From contig NZ_CP149817.1 of NCBI RefSeq assembly GCF_037935975.1, forward strand, positions 2,728,001 to 2,792,000: a stretch of DNA of 64,000 nucleotides, given 5' to 3'. Origin of the DNA: Teredinibacter turnerae. Lineage in GTDB: Bacteria > Pseudomonadota > Gammaproteobacteria > Pseudomonadales > Cellvibrionaceae. Positions 19,193 through 27,477 of the stretch are shown here, one piece after another. The position numbers and the translations under genes were made by a program. Under the pieces are notes generated by a model. That model was not told where the DNA came from and made no database searches. It worked only from the letters and a program-made list of their open reading frames with translations. How positions within the stretch are numbered: position 1 is the first letter of the stretch; each line of letters begins with the position of its first letter.

Positions 19193-19426
19193 ATGAACAC
19201 CAACAAAACACCCTTATGCACAAGCTATAAAACCTGGCTGCTGATAGGTGCTGTGGCGATTGTCAGCTATTTTTTCTTTGCCGGGCGCATGGCGCTGTTA
19301 GGCCAATTACTGCCCTACCTGATTTTACTACTGTGCCCGCTTATGCACCTTTTTATGCACCACGGGCATCAACACCACGAGCAAGAAAACACGCCTGACC
19401 GAAAGTCGCGAGATTTCCGGGCATAG
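19193..19426 (+). CDS. DUF2933 small membrane protein
   Basis: A 77-residue protein with two hydrophobic segments (about 14-31 and 35-53). The second ends LLLCPLMHLFMHHGHQHHEQ, the pattern of DUF2933 proteins of metal-resistance operons. The His-rich tail is a plausible metal-binding site. The start at 19193 follows GAGGAGG; the earlier in-frame ATG at 19169 is upstream of that site. Function is unknown. Confidence 0.75.
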   Translation: MNTNKTPLCTSYKTWLLIGAVAIVSYFFFAGRMALLGQLLPYLILLLCPLMHLFMHHGHQHHEQENTPDRKSRDFRA

Positions 19427-19457
19427 AGGCAATATCCTTTAAAACCGGAGGTGTACC

Positions 19458-19826
19458 ATGTCAAACAAAGAACATCGCCTTGGTGTATCCGAAGCGAGCC
19501 TGGTGGTTCGCCACTTAAAGCTTGAACCTGCAGACCCTGACACTATACAGCAGGTGTTAGCGGAAATTGATGAAATCTACGGGCTGGACGCGGTTTCCTT
19601 TGATGAGAAAACCCGGGTACTGAATATTGCCTACGATGCTGCTCGCATTTGTCTCGATTGTGTTGAAGAGGTGCTCGAAAAACACAAGGTACAGATGAGC
19701 CACGATTGGTGGACCAACTTCAAAGAAGGCTACTATCGGTTTTTCGATCAGAATATTAAGGACAATATGAACGCGAAGCCCATGGGCTGTCATGGCGGTG
19801 TGCGAGGTACAAAACCAAGACGGTAA
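19458..19826 (+). CDS. HMA-like small protein of the copper operon
   Basis: A 122-residue protein whose first 75 residues follow a heavy-metal-associated (ferredoxin-like) pattern: SLVVRHLKLEPADPDTIQQVLAEIDEIYGLDAVSFDEKTRVLNIAYDAAR. The usual CxxC is absent at its normal place, but ICLDC occurs at the second helix. The C-terminal part ends with GCHGG and basic residues. A GGAGGTG site precedes the ATG. It is the last gene of the merR-copA operon. A soluble copper chaperone or sensor role is inferred only. Confidence 0.6.
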   Translation: MSNKEHRLGVSEASLVVRHLKLEPADPDTIQQVLAEIDEIYGLDAVSFDEKTRVLNIAYDAARICLDCVEEVLEKHKVQMSHDWWTNFKEGYYRFFDQNIKDNMNAKPMGCHGGVRGTKPRR

Positions 19827-19881
19827 AGCGAGTAAACCACCGTTCTCCAGCGGGAAGTAGTGAGCTTCGCCTTCGTTTAGA

Positions 19882-20133
19882 TTATCTTCTGCCCTTAGGA
19901 GAGCAGAGAAGGATATCGAGCCCTTCATGAGGGTCTGCGCCAATGGCCTGGCAGTAGGCGATAAACTCCATCAATTCAATCTTTCGTCGATCTTGTTCCA
20001 TTTTGCCAACAACAGAGTGATGACGGTCAACAAGGTCTGCCACGGCTCTTAGAGATAAGCCACTCTCCTCCCGTTTTTGCTTCATCCAGGTGCGCAGCGA
20101 ATCGTATTGAGGTGAGTAAGAGGAAGGCTTCAT
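19882..20133 (-). CDS. XRE-family helix-turn-helix repressor
   Basis: An 83-residue protein that is almost only an HTH domain (LRTWMKQKREESGLSLRAVADLVDRHHSVVGKMEQDRRKIELMEFIAYCQAIGADP). The ATG at 20133 (MKPSSYSPQY) is chosen; the longer frame from 20184 would read through the operators. It is divergent from the helicase operon, and twin palindromes fill the space between them. It most likely represses both itself and that operon, like a mobile-element master repressor. Confidence 0.8.
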   Translation of the reverse strand: MKPSSYSPQYDSLRTWMKQKREESGLSLRAVADLVDRHHSVVGKMEQDRRKIELMEFIAYCQAIGADPHEGLDILLCSPKGRR

Positions 20134-20179
20134 TGTCTCGATGATAGAGACAATGTAGAATGTCGCGAAATTCGAGACA
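20134..20179. promoter_or_regulatory. Twin palindromic operators for the XRE regulator
   Basis: Two 19-bp sites of the same form lie between the divergent genes. The first, TGTCTCgatgataGAGACA (20134-20152), is perfect in its arms. The second, TGTCGCgaaattcGAGACA (20161-20179), has one mismatch. Centres are 27 bp apart. The first abuts the repressor start codon, so binding would block its transcription directly. Same-spaced paired operators suggest cooperative dimer binding. Confidence 0.8.
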
Positions 20180-20199
20180 CTCACACGTCAATTTATATC

Positions 20200-20757
20200 A
20201 TGAGTAAGATCCAAATAAAGCCAGAGCTACTTCACGCGCTAACTGAAATACAGGCGCAAGACTTCACTGTTGCTGAATTGACAGCGCATTATATGAAGCA
20301 CCCCAAAAGCCTTCACGAGGGTAAAAAGCCCGCGAGGCAATTCATCTACCGTAATATGGTGAGGATGATAAAAGCAGGTTTAATGAAGAAGCTACCTAAT
20401 GATGGAGGCTGGCCCAGGTATCAATTAACTGAGACGTTTGAAACTTCGCAGGGGAAGACCTCAAGAAAGAAAGCTTCCCAAACTTCCAAAGTGACGAACA
20501 TGGCTCCTAAGAGCAAGGCCAATTCACTTGTAGCTGAAAAGCCTGTTAGCACGTTGCGTGAAAGACTTGCAAAGCATCGCTCCGAAATGTTGTGCGCGCT
20601 TGGCGAGGCAGAAGAATACGAATCTCTTTGTAAGGAACTGCCCGAGTTCAGCGAAGAGGCCAAATCCCTGTACTCAGAAGCAAGAGAACGCAGCGCCCTC
20701 CTCCTTGGAAAAATCAAGGCCCTTGAAAGCTTACTGTCAACGCAGAACCCCCGGTAA
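20200..20757 (+). CDS. Uncharacterised protein with wHTH-like N-terminus and coiled-coil C-terminus
   Basis: A 185-residue protein I do not recognise. Residues 1-85 look like a winged-helix fold (LLHALTEIQAQDFTVAELTAHYMKHP... RQFIYRNMVRMIKAGLMKKL..GWPRYQLTE). A Lys/Ser-rich linker follows, then a charged helix (about 115-180, TLRERLAKHRSEMLCALGEAEEYESL) likely to form a coiled coil. It is the first gene after the operators and 5 nt before the helicase gene, so it is probably a DNA-binding partner of the helicase. Confidence 0.55.
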   Translation: MSKIQIKPELLHALTEIQAQDFTVAELTAHYMKHPKSLHEGKKPARQFIYRNMVRMIKAGLMKKLPNDGGWPRYQLTETFETSQGKTSRKKASQTSKVTNMAPKSKANSLVAEKPVSTLRERLAKHRSEMLCALGEAEEYESLCKELPEFSEEAKSLYSEARERSALLLGKIKALESLLSTQNPR

Positions 20758-20762
20758 CAACT

Positions 20763-22202
20763 ATGAAATTACGACGTTGGCAGCGCGAAGCTGTGTCACG
20801 CTGTTTATCTCGCTTTAACAGTGGGCAAGCCCACTTTCTTTGCCTGGCCACACCCGGTGCGGGCAAAACATATATGGCATCCACTGTTGCCAAAAGGCTG
20901 TTGGATAGCGGGAAGATTGATTATGTATTTTGTTTTTCCCCCTCACTCAATGTTTCAGTTTCCTTTCAAGCTACATTAGAGTCTGTCCTTAGACACCGCC
21001 TGGACGGACTGCTGGGCGCAAAAGGAAAAGTGCTTACATACCAATCCATGCTCAATCTTGACGAGGCATTCTGGTCGCTGTTTGAAGATCACCGCATATT
21101 AGTGATTTTCGATGAAATTCATCACTGTGCGGGCGATCAGCTGAGAAATGCTAACGCCTGGGGTCAAAAAATCATTCAGCATATTCAAGGTAAGGCGACA
21201 TACACTCTAGCTTTGACTGGAACCCCATGGCGTTCAGATCGCATTCCCATTGCTTTAACCTCCTATTGCCATGAAGGAAAAGTCCACTGCGATTATACCT
21301 ATGGCTTAGCGCAAGCGATTCGAGACGGTGTCTGCAGAACGCCCCGCGTTACCGGGGTAGACAATGAGAAAATTACAGTCCAAAACGGTGAAAAAGAAGA
21401 TGTCTATCGATCGATTGAAGATCTGCTGAGATTTTCACGCTGCACATACCAGCAACTACTGGAAAACACCACTCTCATTCGGTATTTGATGGAGCAAAGC
21501 CATCAAGCGTTGAGTGCAATTAGAAAAACCAGCCCGAATGCTGGCGGCCTTATCGTTGCAGCCTCTGTAGAGCACGCACTCCTTATCGCCACAATGCTGG
21601 AAAGCATCAGCGGAGAATCACCGAGTATAGTTACTTATATGCACGAGAACTCCCAGCATGCGATTCAACGCTTTCGTGAGTCCAATACCAAATGGATTGT
21701 GTCTGTGGGCATGATTAGCGAGGGGACTGATATTCCGCGCTTACAGGTGTGTTGCCACCTTACGCGCGTCAAAACGGAGCTGTACTTTCGACAGGTTCTA
21801 GGGCGGATTTTACGGGTACAAAAGGACGGCCAAGAAGACGCAACGCTCATTATGCCTGCGGAACCCAAGCTAATGGCGTTTGCGAATCGGGTTGCTGAGG
21901 ATATTCCGGCTGCGAATACTGTATCTCGGAAGGTAATGAAAGAAGGCTTGCTGCCGCCATTGACCGACATGCCCGAAGTGCAAGGTACCCTGGACCCAAC
22001 AGCTAGTTCAATTGACGAAATAGCTGATGAAAACGAAGGCGATAAACAGGAGAGCCGCCTGGAGCTCGCATCAAGCGGTAGCGGCAATGAAGACGATAGC
22101 TCCCTGCCCTTTAACCCCTTAGCTGAGGCTTATGAGACAAGCTTAGGAATTTTTGGTCGATTTCGTAAACGCATGATTGACATTTCCCCGGTTCTTGGGT
22201 AG
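20763..22202 (+). CDS. SF2 DEAD/DEAH-type helicase of a mobile-element module
   Basis: A 479-residue superfamily 2 ATPase, type III-restriction/UvrB-like. Motifs: Q-like start LRRWQREAV; Walker A ATPGAGKT (29-36, Lys35); Walker B DEIHH (117-121); motif III LTGTPWR (151-157). The second RecA domain has VSVGMISEGTDIPRLQ and motif VI FRQVLGRILRVQ. The C-terminus (about 395-479) is acidic and has no known domain. No nuclease domain is seen. The gene is 5 nt after the coiled-coil gene and lies upstream of the SprT-like gene; a DNA-remodelling role in mobile-element maintenance is inferred. Confidence 0.8.
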   Translation: MKLRRWQREAVSRCLSRFNSGQAHFLCLATPGAGKTYMASTVAKRLLDSGKIDYVFCFSPSLNVSVSFQATLESVLRHRLDGLLGAKGKVLTYQSMLNLDEAFWSLFEDHRILVIFDEIHHCAGDQLRNANAWGQKIIQHIQGKATYTLALTGTPWRSDRIPIALTSYCHEGKVHCDYTYGLAQAIRDGVCRTPRVTGVDNEKITVQNGEKEDVYRSIEDLLRFSRCTYQQLLENTTLIRYLMEQSHQALSAIRKTSPNAGGLIVAASVEHALLIATMLESISGESPSIVTYMHENSQHAIQRFRESNTKWIVSVGMISEGTDIPRLQVCCHLTRVKTELYFRQVLGRILRVQKDGQEDATLIMPAEPKLMAFANRVAEDIPAANTVSRKVMKEGLLPPLTDMPEVQGTLDPTASSIDEIADENEGDKQESRLELASSGSGNEDDSSLPFNPLAEAYETSLGIFGRFRKRMIDISPVLG

Positions 22203-22557
22203 GCGCCAAGTGCGCGTTGCACACGCGTTGGATCACGACAAATCGAGTAATTCCAGCCAATTCTCCGCCAATATCAAAGTTGCATTTGGTAATGACGACT
22301 CATATCAGAACCGAACCAACTTAAATTATTTTGTGCAGTTAATCAGGCTGATAGTCATCGACCATGGTGACGGCAGATCTGCGCCTAAAGGATGGAGAGG
22401 CTAAAAGAAGTGTGATAATTTTGTAGTTGAACTAAAATGTGCAGAATTCAGAAAGGTGCATATCCCCATATGGAATATAAAATATATTTATTACTACCAA
22501 AATATCGATTTTGTGTATTGCACAATACACACAATATTTAAACAAATAGATTAATAT
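22203..22557. other. Intergenic region before the SprT-like gene
   Basis: The left part shows only a weak 75-codon frame that I do not believe. The right part is A+T-rich and holds a 20-bp palindrome just before the SprT-like gene. No terminator was seen. Confidence 0.5.
22512..22531. promoter_or_regulatory. Palindromic site upstream of the SprT-like gene
   Basis: Perfect 9-bp arms TGTGTATTG and CAATACACA flank a central CA. It sits 26 bp before the ATG of the SprT-like gene in an A+T-rich stretch, a good position for a repressor site over the promoter. The binding protein is unknown; the arms differ from the GAGACA operators of the XRE gene. Confidence 0.55.
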
Positions 22558-23388
22558 ATGGGCAATTTCAAAACATCAACAGATGAAGCTTACGGGCTTT
22601 TTGAAAATGCTTATTCGTTTTTTAATGAGCGGCTATTTGAAAGCACGCTGCCACCTTGCATTATAACCTTCCAGCGCCAAGCGCGGTTAATGGGATACGT
22701 TTCCTTTAAACGCTGGGTCAATACGGAAGGGAAGACGATTGACGAACTAGCGATTAATCCGACCTACTTCGCCAACTATCATATTAGCAGTATCCTCCAA
22801 ACATTGTGCCATGAGATGGTCCATATTTGGCAGGAACACTTCGGCAAACCCTCGCGATCAGGTTATCACAACCACGAATGGTCGAACAAAATGAAGAAAA
22901 TAGGCTTAATGCCCTCTTCTACTGGTGAACCTGGAGGCGCTATGGTCGGCCAAAACGTGTCCGATTACGTCATCGAGGGAGGCGCGTTTGATAAAGCCTG
23001 TGGAGAGCTATTATCCTCCGGCTTTAAACTTCGCTGGTACGATACCGTCCCCTTGCCGCCGCCAATACCTCGGCAACAAAACAAATTACAAAGTAATGTC
23101 ATTTCGCTAGAGAGAAAGATTGAATCACGCTTATTATCCGAGATAGACGAAAAAGATATCTATGCTAATTTTCCCGTTGACTTAGCCGATCTTGCCCGAC
23201 GGCTGGACGAACAAGAGAATGAAATTGCCGTACCTGCCGTGCCAACGAGAGTTGAAACCAGCAAGATAAAAAACCGTTCAAACCGACACAAATATGTTTG
23301 TCCTGGGTGCTTTATGCAAGTATGGGGAAAACCTGACCTATCGGTTAAATGCGGAAAATGTGATGTCAACCTCTACGAGGAAGACTAG
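22558..23388 (+). CDS. SprT-like zinc metalloprotease with C-terminal zinc ribbon
   Basis: A 276-residue protein with a SprT-like domain (about 10-165). The active-site motif is H85-E-M-V-H89, and further His at 104/106 (GYHNHEW) may complete the zinc site. Two Cys pairs at the C-terminus (VCPGCFMQVWGKPDLSVKCGKC) form a zinc ribbon. SprT/SPRTN proteases degrade DNA-protein crosslinks in eukaryotes; bacterial versions are less known. It is convergent with tnpA, and its location with a helicase in a transposon suggests clearing of protein-DNA complexes during transposition or transfer. This role is an inference. Confidence 0.8.
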   Translation: MGNFKTSTDEAYGLFENAYSFFNERLFESTLPPCIITFQRQARLMGYVSFKRWVNTEGKTIDELAINPTYFANYHISSILQTLCHEMVHIWQEHFGKPSRSGYHNHEWSNKMKKIGLMPSSTGEPGGAMVGQNVSDYVIEGGAFDKACGELLSSGFKLRWYDTVPLPPPIPRQQNKLQSNVISLERKIESRLLSEIDEKDIYANFPVDLADLARRLDEQENEIAVPAVPTRVETSKIKNRSNRHKYVCPGCFMQVWGKPDLSVKCGKCDVNLYEED

Positions 23389-23409
23389 ACTCTTTTTCAC
23401 GACAATCCG

Positions 23410-26382
23410 TTAGGCCGCCATAATCACTTCTGCCAGCGCTTGCAAATCCGGCGTATCCCTCAAACCATCTAGTAGATATTTTCCTCGCAAGACAATATGT
23501 ACCCAGGCAACGGGTGATATCCGGGCCAATGTGGCAATTCTTTTATCATCTTTTCTAATTTTTGCATTCTCTAGCAGGTAGTTCAAAACGACTGAATTGA
23601 AGTAGATAATACAATTAGCCATCAAGCGACTACACTCATACCACATATCAATTTCTTTTTCTGATTTTCCTCTGAATCCACCACCATCGCCAATTTTTTC
23701 AAAGTACCTTTGCAGTTGGTGATAAGCCTCTCCTCGATTCAAAACGGTTTGGATGAACTGGCGAAACTGACCGTCATTAACGTAATTTAGCAGATAGATT
23801 GCCTTAATAAGCCGATCATACTCACGGAGAGCCTTTAGATTTTTATCCGATGGTGAAGACTGAGAAAGCCGCGCCGCGAGATCTTTTTGCGACACAGTTT
23901 TCTGGTGAATGGAAACAACCACTCGCTTTACGTAATCCCAACCATCCTCAATCACTTTCCGATTAATCGGCGTTGCAAGCTTCAGTGACCAATCGTTTTC
24001 GCCTTTTCCCTCAACAACTTCAAACATCGATGCAAATACACGCTTTGTCTTTGCATATCGTGGGTTAAACTCCCAATCGGACAAATCAAGTAAGGCAAAA
24101 TTAAATCTATTAACCCCGTGGGTATCCGTAGATGCCGCATTAATATTGATTTCGGTAGTATTGTTATACAGTAAATCAAATACGTTATGAGATTCGTGTG
24201 TATTGAGCGCATTCAGACTGACGTTAATCGGGACATTATTTGCGGTCAATGTATGCGCATAAAGCCCCTTTCCCTTGCCAAAGTTCTTCGAAGAAAAGCG
24301 TACTCGCTTCGTGTTTTTTCGAGAGTGGAGTTTTTGCCCGTCGAGCGATGCGTGAACAAAGCCCTCACGATAGTTATAGTGGCTAAATATTTCTAACTTG
24401 GATATGGAGTTGGAAACGGTGTCGCAGGCTTTTCTAAGAGAGTCTAGTGTTAGATAGTTTTGTTGGAATCTAAGCAGCGTATCGTGTGAAAATTCGCAGA
24501 GATCGGCCATTTTATAGACCCCTTGGCGGGTGGCGTTTGCGATCAAGCAGGCGATTAGCTTCTCTTCGAAGAATTCCGGCCTTTTACCGCCTGTTCGGTG
24601 GCGAACATCGTCCAAGAACCCCGTATCTACAGCAGCCTTATATATGACACGAGAAATATCTGTCTTAGAAAGCAGGTCAAAGGTTTTGTGGTTAACCGCC
24701 TTCCCGCCCTTAACAGTTTTAATTGTCCAACTGTGCTCGCCACCATTTCGCTCCAAAATCAACGACTCATTTTCCTTACTTTGAACGCGCTGGGGAATAA
24801 TTGTGAGCAATTCATCTAAAGTGCCAATTTTTTCATCGAGAAGGTCTACAGGATCTCGCTTTATCGTTTCAGCATTGACATCTTCTAACAGCGTTTCGAC
24901 TTCATCCTCAGCCACTAGCATCTCTTCCTTCGGTTGATACCGGATACTATCGCGCAATAACCAGTGACGTTCAAATAGTCTTTGAGAAACCAGGCTATAA
25001 AGGTGGTACTCGGCACGATTTGAGATTAACTTGTCTTCCTCATCGTGCAAGTACTCATTCGTTTTCTTAGAAAGTCTCTTATCTATGGTTTGAGCGTGGC
25101 CAAACTCTTCTATTTCAGACTTCAAAATTTCGATCTGACGAAAAAGCAATCCGGACTCGGCTGTGTCTATAAAGTTTAACCGAAAAAGTATGCTACGAAG
25201 GATGCCAGAAACTCGCCCTTTGCACTTATCTATGTATTCCCAAAAATACAGGTCCTTTTCCAGCCTGCTTCTCGACATATGACGAATTAGGTTGTTCAAC
25301 GAGTCTTCCGAAAGGATATCTCCGGCGCTTTTCTTTGCTTGTGCAAAAGATTTGAACTTGTTATCAGAGTCGCTTGAAAAAAACGAAAGAATTTTTGCAC
25401 CCTCGACCATTAGGTCATCCATTGATGACTTGATTTTCAGGATTTTTTCGTTGGCCGAGTCGCGAGCCTCTTTTTCAATCATGTCGACGTGATAAGTAAA
25501 TGCGTCAGCCAAATAGTCGATCAGCGATTTATATCGATAGTAAATAAAGCACGCAAGGTACAAGTTGAACTCAGCTTCCTGTCGCTTCTTATGCTGGGAT
25601 ATTGATAGCTCACAGAATAGCTCTGCATAATACTTAATTCTAACCGCTGGAATATTGAGTTTAGGTATTAATGGAAAAACGTCCTGAACCACTTTGGAAA
25701 GAGTATCAAATACTTCAAGCTCTTTGTTTAACTCAGCTTTTGAGAAGTCGCGACCTTCATAGCGAATGTATTTGAAAACCTGCTTTTGCTCCGCATCAAC
25801 CAGAAAACGTTTGAATATACCCTGTACTTTTGACGAAAGCGCGTTGTTAACGATGCCCAGGACTCTTTCTTTTTCAGTGTTGAATACAGTTGTCACTAAA
25901 GCTTGCAGCTTATTATAGGAAGGGATTTCAGTTGAATTAATGCGAAGCCAATCTAATAGCTCATCAAATAGCTCTATGGGCAAGCTTTGCTTGTTCACGA
26001 TATTATTGGCGAACACTGTTAGCCTGTCTTCTTGTTCTGCGTCGAACTTTTTTGTATCTACCACAGAAAATATTTTTTTATAAACCTTGTATTTCTGATT
26101 AGCTGTTAACGGAGTGATTTTGCAACCGCTGCTGGGGAGGTAACGTTTTCGAACGTAGTCAAAATCGCTTTTTAGCACCTTTAAATCGGGCTTAAGCTGA
26201 ACTGCTTTTTCTTTGAAATACCCAAGAAAGAGTATGTAGTAGATTTGTAAAAGATCGGATTCTCTATGGAGTAATTGCTCTTCTTCTTTATCGGTCAGCG
26301 TAAAAACGATATCTCGGCTGTCCTCATTAATAATTGGAGGGCTATATAATTCAGAAATTTGTTCTTCGCTAAGAATATACAT
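23410..26382 (-). CDS. tnpA: Tn3-family transposase, full length
   Basis: A 990-residue transposase. The N-terminal part is of the DUF4158 kind. The C-terminal DDE domain has Asp in HASLDGQKL, Asp in STDTHGVNRFNFALLDL and Glu in VLNRGEAYHQLQRY, followed by the conserved tail RLMANCIIYFNSVVLNYLLEN...ISPVAWVHIVLRGKYLL. It is intact, with no internal stop. The ATG at 26382 (MYILSEEQ) has GAGGGGG upstream; the frame from 26421 adds 13 residues with no ribosome site. It differs clearly from the broken transposase at 1-2070, so two Tn3 lineages meet here. It may mobilise the island if its terminal repeats are intact. Confidence 0.93.
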   Translation of the reverse strand: MYILSEEQISELYSPPIINEDSRDIVFTLTDKEEEQLLHRESDLLQIYYILFLGYFKEKAVQLKPDLKVLKSDFDYVRKRYLPSSGCKITPLTANQKYKVYKKIFSVVDTKKFDAEQEDRLTVFANNIVNKQSLPIELFDELLDWLRINSTEIPSYNKLQALVTTVFNTEKERVLGIVNNALSSKVQGIFKRFLVDAEQKQVFKYIRYEGRDFSKAELNKELEVFDTLSKVVQDVFPLIPKLNIPAVRIKYYAELFCELSISQHKKRQEAEFNLYLACFIYYRYKSLIDYLADAFTYHVDMIEKEARDSANEKILKIKSSMDDLMVEGAKILSFFSSDSDNKFKSFAQAKKSAGDILSEDSLNNLIRHMSRSRLEKDLYFWEYIDKCKGRVSGILRSILFRLNFIDTAESGLLFRQIEILKSEIEEFGHAQTIDKRLSKKTNEYLHDEEDKLISNRAEYHLYSLVSQRLFERHWLLRDSIRYQPKEEMLVAEDEVETLLEDVNAETIKRDPVDLLDEKIGTLDELLTIIPQRVQSKENESLILERNGGEHSWTIKTVKGGKAVNHKTFDLLSKTDISRVIYKAAVDTGFLDDVRHRTGGKRPEFFEEKLIACLIANATRQGVYKMADLCEFSHDTLLRFQQNYLTLDSLRKACDTVSNSISKLEIFSHYNYREGFVHASLDGQKLHSRKNTKRVRFSSKNFGKGKGLYAHTLTANNVPINVSLNALNTHESHNVFDLLYNNTTEININAASTDTHGVNRFNFALLDLSDWEFNPRYAKTKRVFASMFEVVEGKGENDWSLKLATPINRKVIEDGWDYVKRVVVSIHQKTVSQKDLAARLSQSSPSDKNLKALREYDRLIKAIYLLNYVNDGQFRQFIQTVLNRGEAYHQLQRYFEKIGDGGGFRGKSEKEIDMWYECSRLMANCIIYFNSVVLNYLLENAKIRKDDKRIATLARISPVAWVHIVLRGKYLLDGLRDTPDLQALAEVIMAA

Positions 26383-26948
26383 GCAAGCCCCCTCGAAATA
26401 TAAAGCACAAAAAACATCCATTGTGTGTGCTTTATACGCTCAAAGCAATCAAGATCGGTCATATTAGAGACTTAACTGCTGTTTTTTGCACAGATAATGG
26501 ATATGGCTGAACAAGCTACTATTTAGCGAAGCTTCTAATCGATCAATTGCTGATCATGACTTATGCTTGACACAATTCGAACTGCTAGGGTGGTAATAGT
26601 CCAGTGCCCATGAACCGTAACGGGAAGATACTGATTCAGTTAGCCCCCCTCACCTGCTGTCACCGCTTAGAAGGCAAATAAAACAGTACCAACTGCTCGG
26701 TAGGCTGATCCTGAATCAGTTATTAGTTTTGTCGATCAGCGGTAGGTACACTGATGGTTCGTAGACCGCCTGAAATGAACGGTACTTTGTACCTTGGAGT
26801 GAAGAAGGTTACTGTTGATCTTTAAACAGTTATCAATGAACGAGGATACAAAGAAAATGGCGCCAGACACCCGTTCTCAAGCTGCTCATCCTCTGGGGAG
26901 AATCTCGGCGAACCCAGCTATCATGGGGGTTCCAGGGAAGAAAAAATG
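26383..26948. other. Non-coding stretch between tnpA and the GH44 remnant
   Basis: About 570 bp with no convincing gene. It has an inverted repeat ACTGATTCAG...CTGAATCAGT and several short stem-forming runs, for example GGTACTTTGTACC. A 34-codon frame at 26858 (MAPDTRSQAAHPLGRIS) follows a GAGGA site. The layout could be a truncated group II intron 5' half with the first codons of its protein, but I cannot verify this from the sequence alone. Confidence 0.35.
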
Positions 26949-26986
26949 TTTCACGAGATAAAATACCCATTTTTACTCAGTACCCC
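26949..26986 (-). repeat. Candidate Tn3-type terminal repeat (right end)
   Basis: Read on the minus strand this 38-bp stretch begins GGGGTACTGAGTAAAAATGG directly where the GH44 coding sequence stops matching its family. Tn3-family ends usually begin GGGG and are about 38 bp long, and the orientation is right for an element lying to the left. The inner end lacks the usual TAAG and no partner repeat was found in the window, so this is only a candidate. Confidence 0.35.
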
Positions 26987-27258
26987 ATGTAGGTATCGCT
27001 GGAATTCAGCCAATCCGATCCAGCGTTTGAAAAATTATTTTCCCAGTTGTATGCCGAAAGACGGTTACCGCCAATCCGGTAGAAACTGATATTTTCATTC
27101 CCCGTCATATACATACGGTGGTTAGTGCCGTAAATAAGTGGGCTGATTTCGTGTGTTACGTTGTCTGCGTTAATTGAATAAGAAACATCCAGCGCAAACA
27201 CCGGCTGAGCTACCGCAGCAATAGCCGCTGCCAGTAGCAGACGTTTGGGAGCATTCAT
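26977..27258 (-). pseudogene. GH44-type glycoside hydrolase, truncated after about 92 codons
   Basis: The start of a secreted enzyme: signal peptide MNAPKRLLLAAAIAAVAQPVFA, then LDVSYSINADNVTHEISPLIYGTNHRMY and RIGGNRLSAYNWENNFSNAGSDWLNSSDTY, a pattern of GH44 endoglucanases/xyloglucanases. Family members run to several hundred residues. Here the frame ends at Met-Gly-Tyr-stop, formed by non-native sequence beginning with GGGG. The catalytic residues lie in the missing part, so no activity is expected. The truncation marks where the mobile island entered or deleted host DNA. Confidence 0.75.
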
Positions 27259-27477
27259 GGAAAGTCCTCGTGAACTATTTGATATAGAGGCGGGTTGGCC
27301 CGCGTTATTTTTTTAAATGTATCCGGCCCGGATGAGCGTCAGGGCTGCAGGCAAGTTTATCTATTTGGAAAAAAACTATGAGGAGCTGTAGCAGGTTTTG
27401 CAGAAATTTACATTTATTTTAAGTAAAAGTGCATTTTGTTTAATGACGCTAAATTCTAGTACAAGAAAATTTGTTAA

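Larger units (their letters stand above)
1..26986. mobile_element. Tn3-associated copper-resistance island (left end outside window)
   Basis: This span is inferred to be one mobile or composite island. The sequence shows Tn3-family transposase remnants and a duplicated tnpT/tnpS resolution module at the left (1-4572). About 15 kb of copper-handling genes and an HTH/helicase/SprT accessory module lie in the middle, and a full-length Tn3-family transposase on the right. The right edge is placed at 26986, where a GH44 gene is abruptly cut next to a GGGG-starting sequence typical of Tn3 ends. The left edge is not in the window. It may be several nested insertions rather than one element. Confidence 0.55.

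Noticed and set aside
22177-22404. 75-codon frame overlapping the helicase end
   Set aside because: No ribosome site and no recognisable pattern; probably chance.
26640-26671. CCCCCCTCACC...CTTAG stretch as a Tn3 terminal repeat
   Set aside because: The orientation is wrong: a right-hand Tn3 end should read CTTA...CCCC on the plus strand, while this reads CCCC...CTTAG.
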